Source: Umezawaea sp049997955
Lineage (GTDB): Bacteria > Actinomycetota > Actinomycetes > Mycobacteriales > Pseudonocardiaceae
Direction: 5' to 3'
DNA length: 64,000 nucleotides
NCBI GenBank assembly: GCA_049997955.1
Contig: JAEBDY010000002.1
Coordinates: forward strand, 434,001 to 498,000
The notes under the pieces are model-generated. The model was given only the letters and a program-made list of their open reading frames with translations, searched no databases and was not told the origin of the DNA. Positions 41,803-50,748 of the stretch are shown in pieces. Position numbers and translations under genes: made by a program. Numbering within the stretch: position 1 is the stretch's first letter; each line of letters starts with the position of its first letter.

Positions 41803-42043
41803 GAGTTGTTCTCCCCTAACAACTAGCGACCCGTCGGGGTCGGTTACCTGATCCGGTATTTCATGATCATTCCCAAACCCCCCGGTTTGGTGAACGGACT
41901 AAGCCTGACACAGATGGACGCGTGCGCGATGAGTAATTTCACCCATAGCGACCAAGAATATGGCTCAGGTCACCCCTGACCAGCATTTTCGGATCGGCCA
42001 CGACGGCTTGCACCACCCGATCGGAGCAGGCCGCTAACACAAC
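41803..42043. other. Promoter region of the peptide/CHAT unit
   Basis: AT-richer than its surroundings. It holds a palindrome CCAAACC-CCCC-GGTTTGG (41873-41890), about 70 nt upstream of the peptide start, which may be an operator. No gene is seen. Confidence 0.5.
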
Positions 42044-42088
42044 GGAGGCGTTGTCCTGACCGCACAAAGCGGACTGGACAACGCCTCC
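42044..42088 (-). terminator. Terminator after gatB
   Basis: A 12-bp perfect stem, GGAGGCGTTGTC (42044-42055) with GACAACGCCTCC (42077-42088), 13 nt from the gatB stop codon. Confidence 0.8.
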
Positions 42089-42100
42089 GACGTGGAATTG

Positions 42101-43603
42101 CTAGGAGCAGCGGGAGATCACGAGTTCGCGAACCCGCTTCGCGTCCGCCTGGCCCTTGGTGGCCTTCATGACCGCGCCGACAATGGCTCCGGCGGCGGCG
42201 ACCTTGCCGTCGCGGATCTTGTCCGCGACGTCCGGCTGCGCGGCCAGCGCCTCGTCGACGGCCTTCTCCAGCGCCGAGTCGTCCGAGACGACCTTGAGGC
42301 CGCGGGCCTCGACGACCTGCTCCGGCTCGCCCTCGCCGTCGAGGACGCCGATGACGACCTCGCGGGCGAGCTTGTTGGTCAGCGCGCCCTCGTTGACGAG
42401 CGCGACGACCTTCGCCACCTGCCGAGGGGTGATCGGCAGCGCGCCGAGCTCCACACCGCGGGTGTTGGCCTGCTGCATCAGGTACGACACCCACCACGAC
42501 CGCGCCTCGACGGACGTCGCGCCCGCCTCGACGGTGGCCGCGACGAGGTCGACGGCGTCCGCGTTGACCAGGTCGCGCAGCTCGGCGTCGGTGAGCTGCC
42601 ACTCGGCCTGGATGCGCTTGCGGCGCTGCGCGGGCATCTCCGGCAGCGTGAGGCGCAGCTCCTCGACCCACTCGCGCGACGGCGCGATCGGCACGAGGTC
42701 GGGCTCCGGGAAGTACCGGTAGTCCTCGGCGGTCTCCTTCTTGCGACCCGGCCGGGTCGTGCCGGAGGCCTCCTCGAAGTGCCGCGTCTCCTGCACGATC
42801 TCGCCGCCCCCGACGAGGATCGCCGCCTGGCGGGACATCTCGAAGCGCACGGCCCGCTCGACGCTGCGCAGCGAGTTCACGTTCTTCGTCTCGGTGCGGG
42901 TGCCGAGCGCGCCGGTCTCCTTGGGGCTCAGGGAGACGTTCGCGTCGCAGCGCAGCGAGCCCTGGTCCATCCGGACGTCGGACACGTCGAGCGCCTTGAG
43001 CAGGTCGCGCAGCGCGCTGACGTACGCGCGGGCCACCTCGGGAGCGCGCTCGCCGGTGCCGGGGATCATCTTCGTGACGATCTCGATCAGCGGCACGCCC
43101 GCGCGGTTGTAGTCGAGCAGCGAGTGCTCGGCACCGTGGATCCGACCGGCCGTGCCGCCGACGTGCAGCGACTTGCCGGTGTCCTCCTCCATGTGCGCGC
43201 GCTCGATCTCCACGCGGAAGATCTCGCCGTCGTCCAGCGTCACGTCGAGGTAGCCGTTGAACGCGATCGGCTCGTCGTACTGGGACGTCTGGAAGTTCTT
43301 CGGCATGTCCGGGTAGAAGTAGTTCTTCCGCGCGAAGCGGCACCACTCCGCGATCTCGCAGTTAAGCGCGAGACCGATCCGGATCGCCGACTCGACCGCG
43401 ACGCCGTTCACGACCGGCAGCGCGCCGGGCGCGGCCAGGCAGACCGGGCACACGTTCGTGTTCGGCTCGCCGCCGAAGACGTTGGCGCAGCCGCAGAACA
43501 TCTTGGTGTTGGTGTGCAGTTCGACGTGCACTTCGAGGCCCAGCACCGGGTCGAAGCGCTCGACGACCTCGGCGTAGTCCATCAGGTCGGCCACGCTCGT
43601 CAC
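42101..43603 (-). CDS. gatB: Aspartyl/glutamyl-tRNA amidotransferase subunit B
   Basis: A 500-residue protein: VLGLEVHVELHTNTKMFCGC, then NTNVCPVCLAAPGALPVVN (zinc cysteines), YFYPDMPKNFQTSQYDEPI, and a C-terminal YqeY-like helical domain. It binds Glu-tRNA(Gln) and phosphorylates the misacylated Glu. The GTG at 43603 overlaps the stop of the small membrane-protein gene by 4 nt. Works with GatA and GatC; supplies Gln-tRNA where GlnRS is absent. Confidence 0.97.
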   Translation of the reverse strand: MTSVADLMDYAEVVERFDPVLGLEVHVELHTNTKMFCGCANVFGGEPNTNVCPVCLAAPGALPVVNGVAVESAIRIGLALNCEIAEWCRFARKNYFYPDMPKNFQTSQYDEPIAFNGYLDVTLDDGEIFRVEIERAHMEEDTGKSLHVGGTAGRIHGAEHSLLDYNRAGVPLIEIVTKMIPGTGERAPEVARAYVSALRDLLKALDVSDVRMDQGSLRCDANVSLSPKETGALGTRTETKNVNSLRSVERAVRFEMSRQAAILVGGGEIVQETRHFEEASGTTRPGRKKETAEDYRYFPEPDLVPIAPSREWVEELRLTLPEMPAQRRKRIQAEWQLTDAELRDLVNADAVDLVAATVEAGATSVEARSWWVSYLMQQANTRGVELGALPITPRQVAKVVALVNEGALTNKLAREVVIGVLDGEGEPEQVVEARGLKVVSDDSALEKAVDEALAAQPDVADKIRDGKVAAAGAIVGAVMKATKGQADAKRVRELVISRCS

Positions 43604-43791
43604 GCCTTGCCGTCCTTCCTCAGTCCTCGCACGGCCAGCGCGGCGGCGGTGACGGCCACGGCGATGTTGGCGGCCGCGTTCGCGAACGCCAGCTTGTCCT
43701 TGTCGCCCCTGGCGGTGCGCAGGGTCGAGAACGCGCTCGCGGCGGCCGCGACGGCGCCGAACAGGCCGAAGAAAACTCGGGATTTCCTCAT
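43600..43791 (-). CDS. 63-residue membrane protein inside the gat operon
   Basis: Starts MRKSRVFFGLFGAVAAAASAFS and contains two hydrophobic stretches (about 6-21 and 36-55) joined by TLRTARGDKDKLAFAN. ATG 43791 lies 2 nt past the gatA stop and the stop overlaps the gatB start (GTGA), so translation is coupled on both sides. Similar short proteins sit in gat operons of related actinobacteria, to my knowledge without known function. Confidence 0.8.
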   Translation of the reverse strand: MRKSRVFFGLFGAVAAAASAFSTLRTARGDKDKLAFANAAANIAVAVTAAALAVRGLRKDGKA

Positions 43792-43793
43792 CG

Positions 43794-45305
43794 TCAGATC
43801 CCTTCCAGGAGCGGGACGCGCTGGATGAGCGGACCGCCTTGGGCGGCGTCGCGCGCGACCTCGTAGGCGGCGGCCACCCGGTACATGCGGTGGTCCTGCA
43901 GCGCGGGAGCCATGATCTGCAGTCCGACGGGAAGCCCGTCGTCGGCGGACAGTCCACTCGGGACGCTCATCGCCGCGTTGCCCGCCAGGTTCGACGGGAT
44001 GGTGCAGAGGTCGGCCTTGTACATGGCCATCGGGTCGCCGGAGCGCTCGCCGATCTTGAACGCGGTGGTGGGCGTGGTCGGCGAGACCAGGACGTCCACG
44101 GTCGCGAACGCGGCGTCGAAGTCGCGCGCGATGAGCGTGCGGACCTTCTGCGCCGAGCCGTAGTACGCGTCGTAGTAGCCGGACGACAGCGCGTACGTGC
44201 CGATCATGATGCGGCGCTTGACCTCGGCGCCGAAACCGGCTTCGCGGGTCAGCGACATGACCTCCTCGGCACTGCGGGTGCCGTCGTCGCCGACCCGGAG
44301 GCCGTACCGCATGGCGTCGAAGCGGGCCAGGTTGGACGAGGCCTCGCTGGGCGCGATCAGGTAGTACGCGGGCAGCGCGTAGTCGAAGCTCGGGCAGGAG
44401 ACCCGCACGACCTCCGCGCCGAGCTGCCGGAGCTGCTCGACGGCCGCCTCGAACGACGCCAGCACGCCCGGCTGGTAGCCGTCGCCGCTGAACTCCGCGA
44501 CGACGCCGACGCGGACGCCGGACAGGTCGCCGGACGCGCCTTCGCGGGCGGCGGCCACGACCGGCGGCACGGGGGCGTCGACGGACGTGGAGTCCATGAC
44601 GTCGTAGCCCGCGATGACCTCGTGCAGCAGCGCCGCGTCGAGGACGGTGCGGGCGCACGGCCCGGCCTGGTCGAGCGACGACGAGAACGCAACGAGACCG
44701 TAACGGGACACCGAGCCGTAGGTCGGCTTCACGCCGACCGTTCCGGTCACCGAACCGGGCTGGCGGATGGAGCCGCCGGTGTCCGTGCCGATGGCCAGCG
44801 GCGCCTCGAACGCGGCCAGGGCCGCGGAGGAACCTCCGCCCGAGCCGCCGGGGATGCGGTCCAGGTCCCACGGGTTGTGGGTCGGGCCGTAGGCGGAGTT
44901 CTCGGTGGAGGAGCCCATCGCGAACTCGTCCATGTTGGTCTTGCCGAGGATGACCACGCCCGCTTCGCGCAGCTTGCGCGTCACGGTCGAGTCGTACGGC
45001 GAGTGCCAGCCCTCGAGGATCTTCGACCCGCACGTGGTCGGCATGCCCTCGGCGACGAGCACGTCCTTGAGCGCCAGCGGCACGCCCGCCAGCGGGGACG
45101 CCACCGGGCGACCCGCGGCAACGTCGTCGTCGACCGCCTTGGCGGCGGCCAGGGCGCCCTCGGCGTCGACGTGCAGGAACGCGTTGATCCCCTTGTCGAC
45201 CGAGGCGATGCGGTCGAGGTGCGCCTGGGCGACCTCGACCGCCGAGGTCTCCCCGCTGTGGATCTTGGCGGCCAGCTCGGCCGCCGTGCTGCGGATCAGG
45301 CTCAT
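43794..45305 (-). CDS. gatA: Aspartyl/glutamyl-tRNA amidotransferase subunit A
   Basis: A 503-residue amidase-signature enzyme. The Ser-cisSer-Lys triad is visible as the Lys in VPLALKDVLV and the Ser residues in IPGGSGGGSSAALAAFEAPLAIGTDTGGSIRQP. It releases ammonia from glutamine for GatB. ATG 45305 overlaps the gatC stop by 4 nt. Confidence 0.97.
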   Translation of the reverse strand: MSLIRSTAAELAAKIHSGETSAVEVAQAHLDRIASVDKGINAFLHVDAEGALAAAKAVDDDVAAGRPVASPLAGVPLALKDVLVAEGMPTTCGSKILEGWHSPYDSTVTRKLREAGVVILGKTNMDEFAMGSSTENSAYGPTHNPWDLDRIPGGSGGGSSAALAAFEAPLAIGTDTGGSIRQPGSVTGTVGVKPTYGSVSRYGLVAFSSSLDQAGPCARTVLDAALLHEVIAGYDVMDSTSVDAPVPPVVAAAREGASGDLSGVRVGVVAEFSGDGYQPGVLASFEAAVEQLRQLGAEVVRVSCPSFDYALPAYYLIAPSEASSNLARFDAMRYGLRVGDDGTRSAEEVMSLTREAGFGAEVKRRIMIGTYALSSGYYDAYYGSAQKVRTLIARDFDAAFATVDVLVSPTTPTTAFKIGERSGDPMAMYKADLCTIPSNLAGNAAMSVPSGLSADDGLPVGLQIMAPALQDHRMYRVAAAYEVARDAAQGGPLIQRVPLLEGI

Positions 45306-45601
45306 GCTTCCTCACCCAAGATTCGGGGCACGCGGAAGCGGCCGTCCTCGGCGGCGGGGGCGCCCGCGAGCGTCTTGGCCTGGCCGAGGCTCGGGCGCAC
45401 CACGTCCTCGCGGAACACGTTGGTCAGCGGAACGGCGTGCGACGTCGGCGGGATGTCGGCGGTGGCGATGTCGCCCACCGCCGACACCGACTGCAGGATG
45501 ACGTCGAGCTGACCGGCGAACAGGTCGAGCTCGTCGTCGGTGACGGCCAGCCTGGCCAGCTTGGCCAGGTGCGCGACCTCGTCGCGGGAGATGCTGGGCA
45601 C
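45302..45601 (-). CDS. gatC: Aspartyl/glutamyl-tRNA amidotransferase subunit C
   Basis: A 99-residue protein with the GatC pattern ISRDEVAHLAKLARLAVTDDELDLFAGQLDVILQSVSAVGDIATADIPPTSHAVPLTNVFREDVVRPSL. It clamps GatA to GatB. The GTG at 45601 is preceded by GGGGG. First gene of gatC-gatA-small protein-gatB. Confidence 0.95.
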   Translation of the reverse strand: MPSISRDEVAHLAKLARLAVTDDELDLFAGQLDVILQSVSAVGDIATADIPPTSHAVPLTNVFREDVVRPSLGQAKTLAGAPAAEDGRFRVPRILGEEA

Positions 45602-45862
45602 CTCGTCAACCCCCGTGGGTCGGTAGTCGGTTTTTTGGACCTCACGAGTCTATGGCGAGGTCAGCACCGGCTCCGACCGGGTTGCCGGGGGCAGCCGAAC
45701 GGGGGGTCGTGATTTTACCGGGCCGCAACTGTCGGAGGATTGCCGGAAAGCGATAGTTCGTCTGCGACAATCATCGGTCGGCGGGAACGGGCACGTGGCG
45801 CGTACCGCTCACCGAACCGCTCGGGTGGTCACCTCCCGCGCATGAGCATGGAGGCGTTCACC

Positions 45863-46516
45863 GTGTCCTTCCTGATCCGGGTTCAACTCCCGGACCGTCC
45901 CGGCACGCTCGGTGCGGTCGCTTCGGCGCTCGGCGAGATCGGGGCAGACATCCTCAGCGTGGACGTGGTGGAACGCGGCGGCGGTGTGGCGATCGACGAC
46001 CTCGTGGTCGAACTCCCCTCCGGCAGGCTCCCCGACGTGCTCATCACCGCGGCCGAGTCCATCGAGGGCGTCGAGGTCGACGCGGTGCGCCCGTACGCGG
46101 GCGTGCTGGACACGCACCGCGAGCTGGAGCTCGTGGAGGAGGTCGCCGAGGAGCCCGCGAAGGGCCTCGCCGTCTTCACCGAGGGCGTCCCCAAGATCAT
46201 CCGCGCGGGCTGGGCGGTCGTGCTGGGCCACAACGCCAAGGGCGTCTTCCGGATCACCGCCAGCTCGGCGGCCCCGGAGACCCGCATGACGGACCCGCCG
46301 TGGTTCCCCCTCCAGCGCGCCACGGTGCTCGACGGCGAGGAGGACTGGGTCCCCGAGACCTGGCGGGAGCTGGGCACCGAACTGGCCGCCACCCCGCTCG
46401 GCAAGCCGGACCGCGTGCTGCTCGTCGGACGGCCCGGCGGGCCGATGTTCCGCGCCGCCGAGGTCGCCAGGCTCGCCCACCTGGCCGGGATCGTGTCGGT
46501 CGTGCTGCCGGATTGA
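45863..46516 (+). CDS. ACT-domain protein
   Basis: A 217-residue protein with an N-terminal ACT domain (SFLIRVQLPDRPGTLGAVASALGEIGADILSVDVVERGGGVAIDDLVVE) and a C-terminal region of unknown fold. Same position as Rv3013 next to gatC in M. tuberculosis. I choose GTG 45863 because GGAGG sits 8 nt upstream; ATGs at 45842 and 45848 precede that ribosome site. Ligand unknown; an amino acid is likely. Confidence 0.85.
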   Translation: MSFLIRVQLPDRPGTLGAVASALGEIGADILSVDVVERGGGVAIDDLVVELPSGRLPDVLITAAESIEGVEVDAVRPYAGVLDTHRELELVEEVAEEPAKGLAVFTEGVPKIIRAGWAVVLGHNAKGVFRITASSAAPETRMTDPPWFPLQRATVLDGEEDWVPETWRELGTELAATPLGKPDRVLLVGRPGGPMFRAAEVARLAHLAGIVSVVLPD

Positions 46517-46553
46517 CCCTCACACCGTGTGAGGCCGTTGACTCGGAGGCGTC

Positions 46554-47363
46554 ATGTTCAGCATCGGGGACTTCGCCAGGCACGGCCGCGTGTCGGTGCG
46601 CATGTTGCGCCACTACGACGAGATCGGGCTGCTCAGGCCCGCCCACGTCGACCGCTTCACCGGCTACCGCTCCTACCAGGGCGCCCAGCTCGCCCGGCTC
46701 AACCGCGTCATCGCGCTCAAGGACCTCGGGTTCACGCTCGTCCAGGTCGGGGGCATCCTCGACGAGAAGGTCGGCGTCGAGGAGCTGCGCGGGATGCTGC
46801 GGTTGCGCCAGGTCGAGCTGGAAGCGGCGATAGCGGCCGACACGGCCAGGCTGGTCGGTGTCGAGGCGAGGCTCCGAACGATCGAGAGCGAGGGCCTCAT
46901 GCCTTCAGAAGACGTCGTGGTGAAGAGCGTTCCGGCCGTGCGGCTGGCCGAGTTGAGCGGCGTGGCCGCCAGCTTCACCCCCGAGCACATCACCCCGGTG
47001 ATCGGACCGCTGTACGAGGAGCTGTTCCGCAGGCTGGAGGCGGCGGGCGTCACTCCGACCGGGCCGGGGATCGCGTACTACGACGACCTGCCCGAGGGCG
47101 TGCTCGTGCACGCGGGCGTCGAGGTCGGCGCGTCGGCGTCCGGTGACTTCCAGGTCGTGGACCTGCCGGCGGTCGAGCGGATGGCGACCTACGTGCACCG
47201 CGGGCCGATGGAGGACGTGATGCCCGGCGTGCAGGCGCTGGCGCGGTGGATCGACGACAACGGCCACCGGTCGACGGGACCGTCGCGCGAGCTGTACCTG
47301 GACTGGTCGGCGGAACCCGACCAGCGGGTGACCGAGTTGCAGGAGCCGATCAGTCCCGCCTAG
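46554..47363 (+). CDS. MerR-family regulator with GyrI-like effector domain
   Basis: A 269-residue regulator. Residues 1-70 form the MerR winged helix (MFSIGDFARHGRVSVRMLRHYDEIGLLRPAHVDRFTGYRSY), residues about 75-115 a coiled coil, and residues about 120-269 a GyrI/AraC-effector-binding domain (VVKSVPAVRLAELSG...MATYVHRGPMEDVMPGVQALARWIDDNG...REL). Such proteins sense bulky drugs or small ligands, as BmrR does. GGAGG precedes ATG 46554. No transporter target is adjacent. Confidence 0.9.
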   Translation: MFSIGDFARHGRVSVRMLRHYDEIGLLRPAHVDRFTGYRSYQGAQLARLNRVIALKDLGFTLVQVGGILDEKVGVEELRGMLRLRQVELEAAIAADTARLVGVEARLRTIESEGLMPSEDVVVKSVPAVRLAELSGVAASFTPEHITPVIGPLYEELFRRLEAAGVTPTGPGIAYYDDLPEGVLVHAGVEVGASASGDFQVVDLPAVERMATYVHRGPMEDVMPGVQALARWIDDNGHRSTGPSRELYLDWSAEPDQRVTELQEPISPA

Positions 47364-47407
47364 CGCGTGACCACCGATCCGCGCCGGGGTCGGCGGTCAC
47401 CGCGCTA
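47361..47407. terminator. Bidirectional terminator between merR-type gene and BKACE gene
   Basis: TAGCGCG-TGACC-CCGA pairs with TCGG-GGTCA-CGCGCTA across a 12-nt loop, and the stem ends reach into both stop codons. Confidence 0.75.
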
Positions 47408-48142
47408 GCGCGGGCCGAGGTTGCGCAGGGTGCGGCGGGCGAGGGTGACCAGCGAGGCGTTGTCCGGGGCGAGGCCGCCGTCCGGCAGGTGGAGGGTGTC
47501 CTCCAGGCCGATGCGGGCGTCGAGCTCCAACCGGGCCGCGTAGCCCAGCACCCGCCACGCCGTGTCGTCCTCGCCGTGCAGCAGCACCGGTAGGCCCAGC
47601 GGCTCCAGGAGGCGCAGCAGGGCTTCCGCCGTCGGGATCGGGTCGGTTCCGGGCCGCACCTCGGCCAGGACCCTCCTGGTGCCCGGCGGCGGGCCGTGGT
47701 CGACCAGCGCGTGCGCGGCCCGCTCGTGGAAGACGCCGAGTTCGACCCCGATGCCGGCGCCGTGCAGCGCGGCGCAGACCTCCAGCCACCCCGGTTCGTG
47801 GACGTTGACGCTCGCCACGTCCGGCCGACCCGCGGCGAGACCGGCCCACCCGGCCACCAGTTCGGCGCGGCGCACCGGGTCCGGCTGGATCCACGCGCCG
47901 GTCGTCACACCGATCTCCACGCCGGGGACGGCGGCGCGGACGACCGCCACGGTCGTCGCCACCTCCGGACCCGCCAGGACCTCCAGGCCGACCAGGTCGC
48001 GCGGGTGCAGGTGCAGTGCGGTGACGCCGAGCAGCGCCACCGCCGCGGCGTCGGCGGCGAGTTCGGCGGGTGAGATCGGCAGAGCCGGGTGGACCCCTCG
48101 CGCGCGGGCGCCGTTCAGGCAGGCTTGCAGCACGCGGTCCAC
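47405..48142 (-). CDS. BKACE-family (DUF849) 3-keto-acid cleavage enzyme
   Basis: About 245 residues of a TIM-barrel BKACE enzyme: VLQACLNGARARG at the start, the zinc-binding pair in ALHLHPRD, the Glu region in SVNVHEPGWLEV, and GLEDTLHLPDGGLAPDNASLV at the C-terminus. The family cleaves beta-keto acids with acetyl-CoA. This is shorter than most members. The start is uncertain: GTG 48142 fits the family best, while ATG 48208 is also open. Confidence 0.8.
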   Translation of the reverse strand: MDRVLQACLNGARARGVHPALPISPAELAADAAAVALLGVTALHLHPRDLVGLEVLAGPEVATTVAVVRAAVPGVEIGVTTGAWIQPDPVRRAELVAGWAGLAAGRPDVASVNVHEPGWLEVCAALHGAGIGVELGVFHERAAHALVDHGPPPGTRRVLAEVRPGTDPIPTAEALLRLLEPLGLPVLLHGEDDTAWRVLGYAARLELDARIGLEDTLHLPDGGLAPDNASLVTLARRTLRNLGPR

Positions 48143-48236
48143 GTAACCACAGGCGGGGACTTCGCGCTGCGGTTCCGGCGCAGGGCGGTGACAATCGGCG
48201 CGCACCATCCCCTTCGGGTACCAGGAGGACGCGTTC

Positions 48237-48461
48237 ATGGCTGTTTCGGTCAACCTCGACTCGCTGCTGGACAAGGCGTACGAGAACCTGCCGCTCACCG
48301 ACATCCTCGACGCGCCGGTGGCGGCGTTGTCCGGGGTGAGTGACGGCGACGCGGAGAAGTTGAAGGCGGCGTTCAACATCAAGACGGTGCGCGACCTGGG
48401 CACCAACAAGTACTTCCGGGCCGCGGTGACGCTGCTGGACCTGGAGAAGAACTCGGGCTGA
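48237..48461 (+). CDS. 74-residue conserved protein with helix-hairpin-helix-like core
   Basis: Starts MAVSVNLDSLLDKAYENLPLTDILDAPVAALSGVSDGDAEKLKAAFNIKTVRDLG, where VAALSGVSDGDAEKLKAAFNIKTVRDLG resembles an HhH motif. AGGAGG 9 nt before the ATG is a strong ribosome site. Widespread in actinobacteria as a short stand-alone protein; role unknown. Confidence 0.78.
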   Translation: MAVSVNLDSLLDKAYENLPLTDILDAPVAALSGVSDGDAEKLKAAFNIKTVRDLGTNKYFRAAVTLLDLEKNSG

Positions 48462-48474
48462 CGACGCCCCGCGG

Positions 48475-48508
48475 GCATCGGCGCCGGTCCGACCCTGGGC
48501 GCCGATGC
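48475..48508 (+). terminator. Terminator after the 74-residue protein gene
   Basis: An 11-bp stem GCATCGGCGCC (48475-48485) with GGCGCCGATGC (48498-48508), 14 nt after the stop. Confidence 0.85.
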
Positions 48509-48554
48509 TCACCACACGTGCGGGTGAATTCGCGGCTCGTAGTTGAATACGATC

Positions 48555-49010
48555 ATGCCGACGCTCAGCACCGAGATGCTCCAGCACAAAGCGGGCGCCA
48601 AGTCGTTCTGGCGCGGGCTCGGGTACCGGGATTCGGTGGTCGAGCTGCGGGTGCTGCGCAGGCACGTGGCGGCGCGCGTCGAGGGCGCCGACTCCTACCA
48701 GGTCGAGCTGGCCTGGCGCGACGGGCACCTGGCGGGCGAGTGCTCGTGCCCGTACGGCGAGCAGGGCTTCTTCTGCAAGCACCTCGTCGCGGTCGGCCTC
48801 GTGCTGCTCGACCGCGGCCACGAGGTGCCGCCCGCCGACGCGGAGGACGTGGAACTGCGGTCGCACCTGCGGACTCTGGACCACGAACGCCTGGTGGACC
48901 TGCTGTACCTGGTCGCTGGCCGGGACCGCTCGCTGTACGAGTTGATCTACGAGTCAGGCGAACCCGCTGAGCCTGCCCATGGCGTCGAGGAACGCGGGCA
49001 TGTCCGCTAG
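48555..49010 (+). CDS. SWIM zinc-finger protein, probably C-terminally truncated
   Basis: A 151-residue protein from ATG 48555 with a SWIM motif CSCPYGEQGFFCKH (CxC...CxH) at about residues 73-86. Family members usually continue well past the LRTLDHERLVDLLYLVAGRDRSLYELI segment; here the frame runs only about 16 residues further, into sequence antisense to the next gene, and stops. So it looks like a remnant or a short variant. It would bind DNA or protein through zinc; function unknown. Confidence 0.7.
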   Translation: MPTLSTEMLQHKAGAKSFWRGLGYRDSVVELRVLRRHVAARVEGADSYQVELAWRDGHLAGECSCPYGEQGFFCKHLVAVGLVLLDRGHEVPPADAEDVELRSHLRTLDHERLVDLLYLVAGRDRSLYELIYESGEPAEPAHGVEERGHVR

Positions 49011-49751
49011 CTCCGCCGGTTCGTACTCGGCGATCCGCCGCTCGGCGTGCACGACGACCTCGGTGAGCCGAGCCGTCAGGTCCTCGTGCGACGCGACGAT
49101 GATGGAATCGGAATAGGGTTCGTCCACACCGATCGCCAGGTCGGCGAAGACGTCCCCCGGTTGCAGCAGATCGGTCAGTTCGGGTCTGTCCCGACCGCGG
49201 AGCCCGGCCAGCAACCGCTCACGATCCCGCACCGCGAACACCGTGACCTCGGCAGCCGCGTCACCGATGGTCGCGCGGAGCATGGCCACCAGATCACTGG
49301 GCGCACGCAGGTCGAACAGCCCGGCGTGCCCAGCGTGCTCCTGCTGCCAGACCGTGGGCTCAGGCCGAAACGGCACACAGGCCCGCCCTGGAACGAACCC
49401 CTGGTCCCGAGCATCCACATCCGGCGCACCGGCCTCGACGTTGTACTCCCAGTCGACGAACTGCGGCTCCCGCCCAACCAACCGCGCCGCCTCATCGCGG
49501 TAGTAGGACGGAATCGCGAACCGGTGCCCACCTTCGGTGAGCCGCCACAACAACCCGAGGTAAACCGCCACCTCCTCGCAGTTGACGTTGTTGACCGCGT
49601 ACTCGGTCATGGGCGTCCGACTGAGAAAAACCCCGTCCTCAGACCACTCCTCGAAGAGACCGGGCCACGGATCGTCCAGGGGCACGTCCTCGCCGGGCAG
49701 GTAGGAGTAGCGGTGCAGACCGCCCAGTCGATCACTCTCGAAGCGGATCAC
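48954..49751 (-). CDS. Unrecognised 265-residue protein
   Basis: I do not recognise this protein. It is soluble, acidic (many D and E, pattern WPGLFEEWSEDGVFLSRTPMTEYAVNN), with no signal peptide or membrane segment. The C-terminus ERRIAEYEPAELADMPAFLDAMGRLSGFA is helical. The 3' end overlaps the end of the SWIM gene by 57 nt on the opposite strand. GTG 49751 is the first start. Frame, codon use and length support a real gene. Confidence 0.7.
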   Translation of the reverse strand: MIRFESDRLGGLHRYSYLPGEDVPLDDPWPGLFEEWSEDGVFLSRTPMTEYAVNNVNCEEVAVYLGLLWRLTEGGHRFAIPSYYRDEAARLVGREPQFVDWEYNVEAGAPDVDARDQGFVPGRACVPFRPEPTVWQQEHAGHAGLFDLRAPSDLVAMLRATIGDAAAEVTVFAVRDRERLLAGLRGRDRPELTDLLQPGDVFADLAIGVDEPYSDSIIVASHEDLTARLTEVVVHAERRIAEYEPAELADMPAFLDAMGRLSGFA

Positions 49752-49963
49752 ATCCGGATTCTAGAGGGGCGGACATCTGGTGGACTTCAAGAAACCGGGA
49801 ACTGATCGATCTACGCGAGACGGCGGAAGTCGTTGCAGGACAAGCAGCACAGGGCAAAGGAGTGGCACAGAACACGCCCGAGAAGCCGCACGCAGAAGCA
49901 CACACAGCCACAGGCAGCGGCAGCGGCAGCGGCACCACGGAAAGCACACAACCGACCACCAAG

Positions 49964-50105
49964 CGGAAGCACGCAGCCCGCCCGACACCCAACCCCCTCC
50001 GGCTCCCCGATCCGAAGCGCCCTCATTGGCACCGCACGCTTGTCAAGGCATCTTTCCCGCCTTGACAAGCGTGCGGTGCCAATGGAGACAATCAAGCGAG
50101 CGGGG
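49964..50105 (+). repeat. Dispersed structured element, copy E
   Basis: Plus-strand copy. Box CGGAAGCACGC (49964-49974), 32-nt spacer, 99-nt core 50007-50105. Here the outer stem is perfect: the 15-nt arm TGGCACCGCACGCTT and its exact complement, so with the core the stem is 23-25 bp. It lies in the upstream gap of the minus-strand gene at 48954-49751, not downstream of a gene in sense. The 212 nt between that gene and the element have only low-complexity GCA/GGC runs. Confidence 0.93.
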
Positions 50106-50748
50106 TGACGAGGCCCACCGCACCTGCACCCCCAGCAACAGGGCTCGGGGCTTGGCCGCAAGAGTTGGGCCAAATCGACGGCGGGCCGGGACAGTCGGGC
50201 GAAGCTCGGCAGCAGAGGTCGGCCCTGAGTTGGAATGGCTTGGCAGGAGTTGGGGCCCAGAGGCCGAACGCGGGCCGGGACAACCAAGCGAGGGTCCGAA
50301 TCCACAGGTCGAGACCAGGCCGGAATGCTCGGTGAAGGGTTCGCTCATAGCCCGAACCAGGACCGAACAACCAGGCGAGGGCCCAGACCACCAACCGCAC
50401 CAAAGCCGGAACAAGGCGAGATTGAGACCACTGGCCGTACGAAGCCCGACAAGGCGAGGATTGAGATCAGACGGAAGCAGAGCCCGAAATGCCCGGCGAA
50501 GGTGAGCCAAGACCGAGTCGGGATCGAGGCAAGGCCGCGTCGGGTCGGGCCGGGATTGGACCAAGAGTCACGTCGAGATTGAGCCAAGAGCCGCGTCAGG
50601 GTCGAGATGTCGCAAAGAGGCACGGTCCGGGCAAGGACCCGCATCCCCACCACAGCGCAAACCAGGCGTCCCCCATCGAGCAGGACCCCCCGACACACAC
50701 GCTACGGCGGGGGTCCGACAGTTCGGGCCGTTCAACGGCCCTCACAGC
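50106..50748. other. Long purine-rich degenerate repeat region after copy E, no gene
   Basis: On the plus strand the region is A/G-rich with loosely repeated phrases such as GGGCCGGGACA, CGAGATTGAGCCAAGA and GAACAACCAGGCGAGG, spaced about 25-60 nt apart. It starts at the end box of copy E. Open frames here are not protein-like in any direction. Confidence 0.6.

Noticed and set aside
50106..50748. Coding gene in the region after copy E
   Set aside because: Frames in all six directions are low-complexity, lack starts with ribosome sites and match no family pattern.
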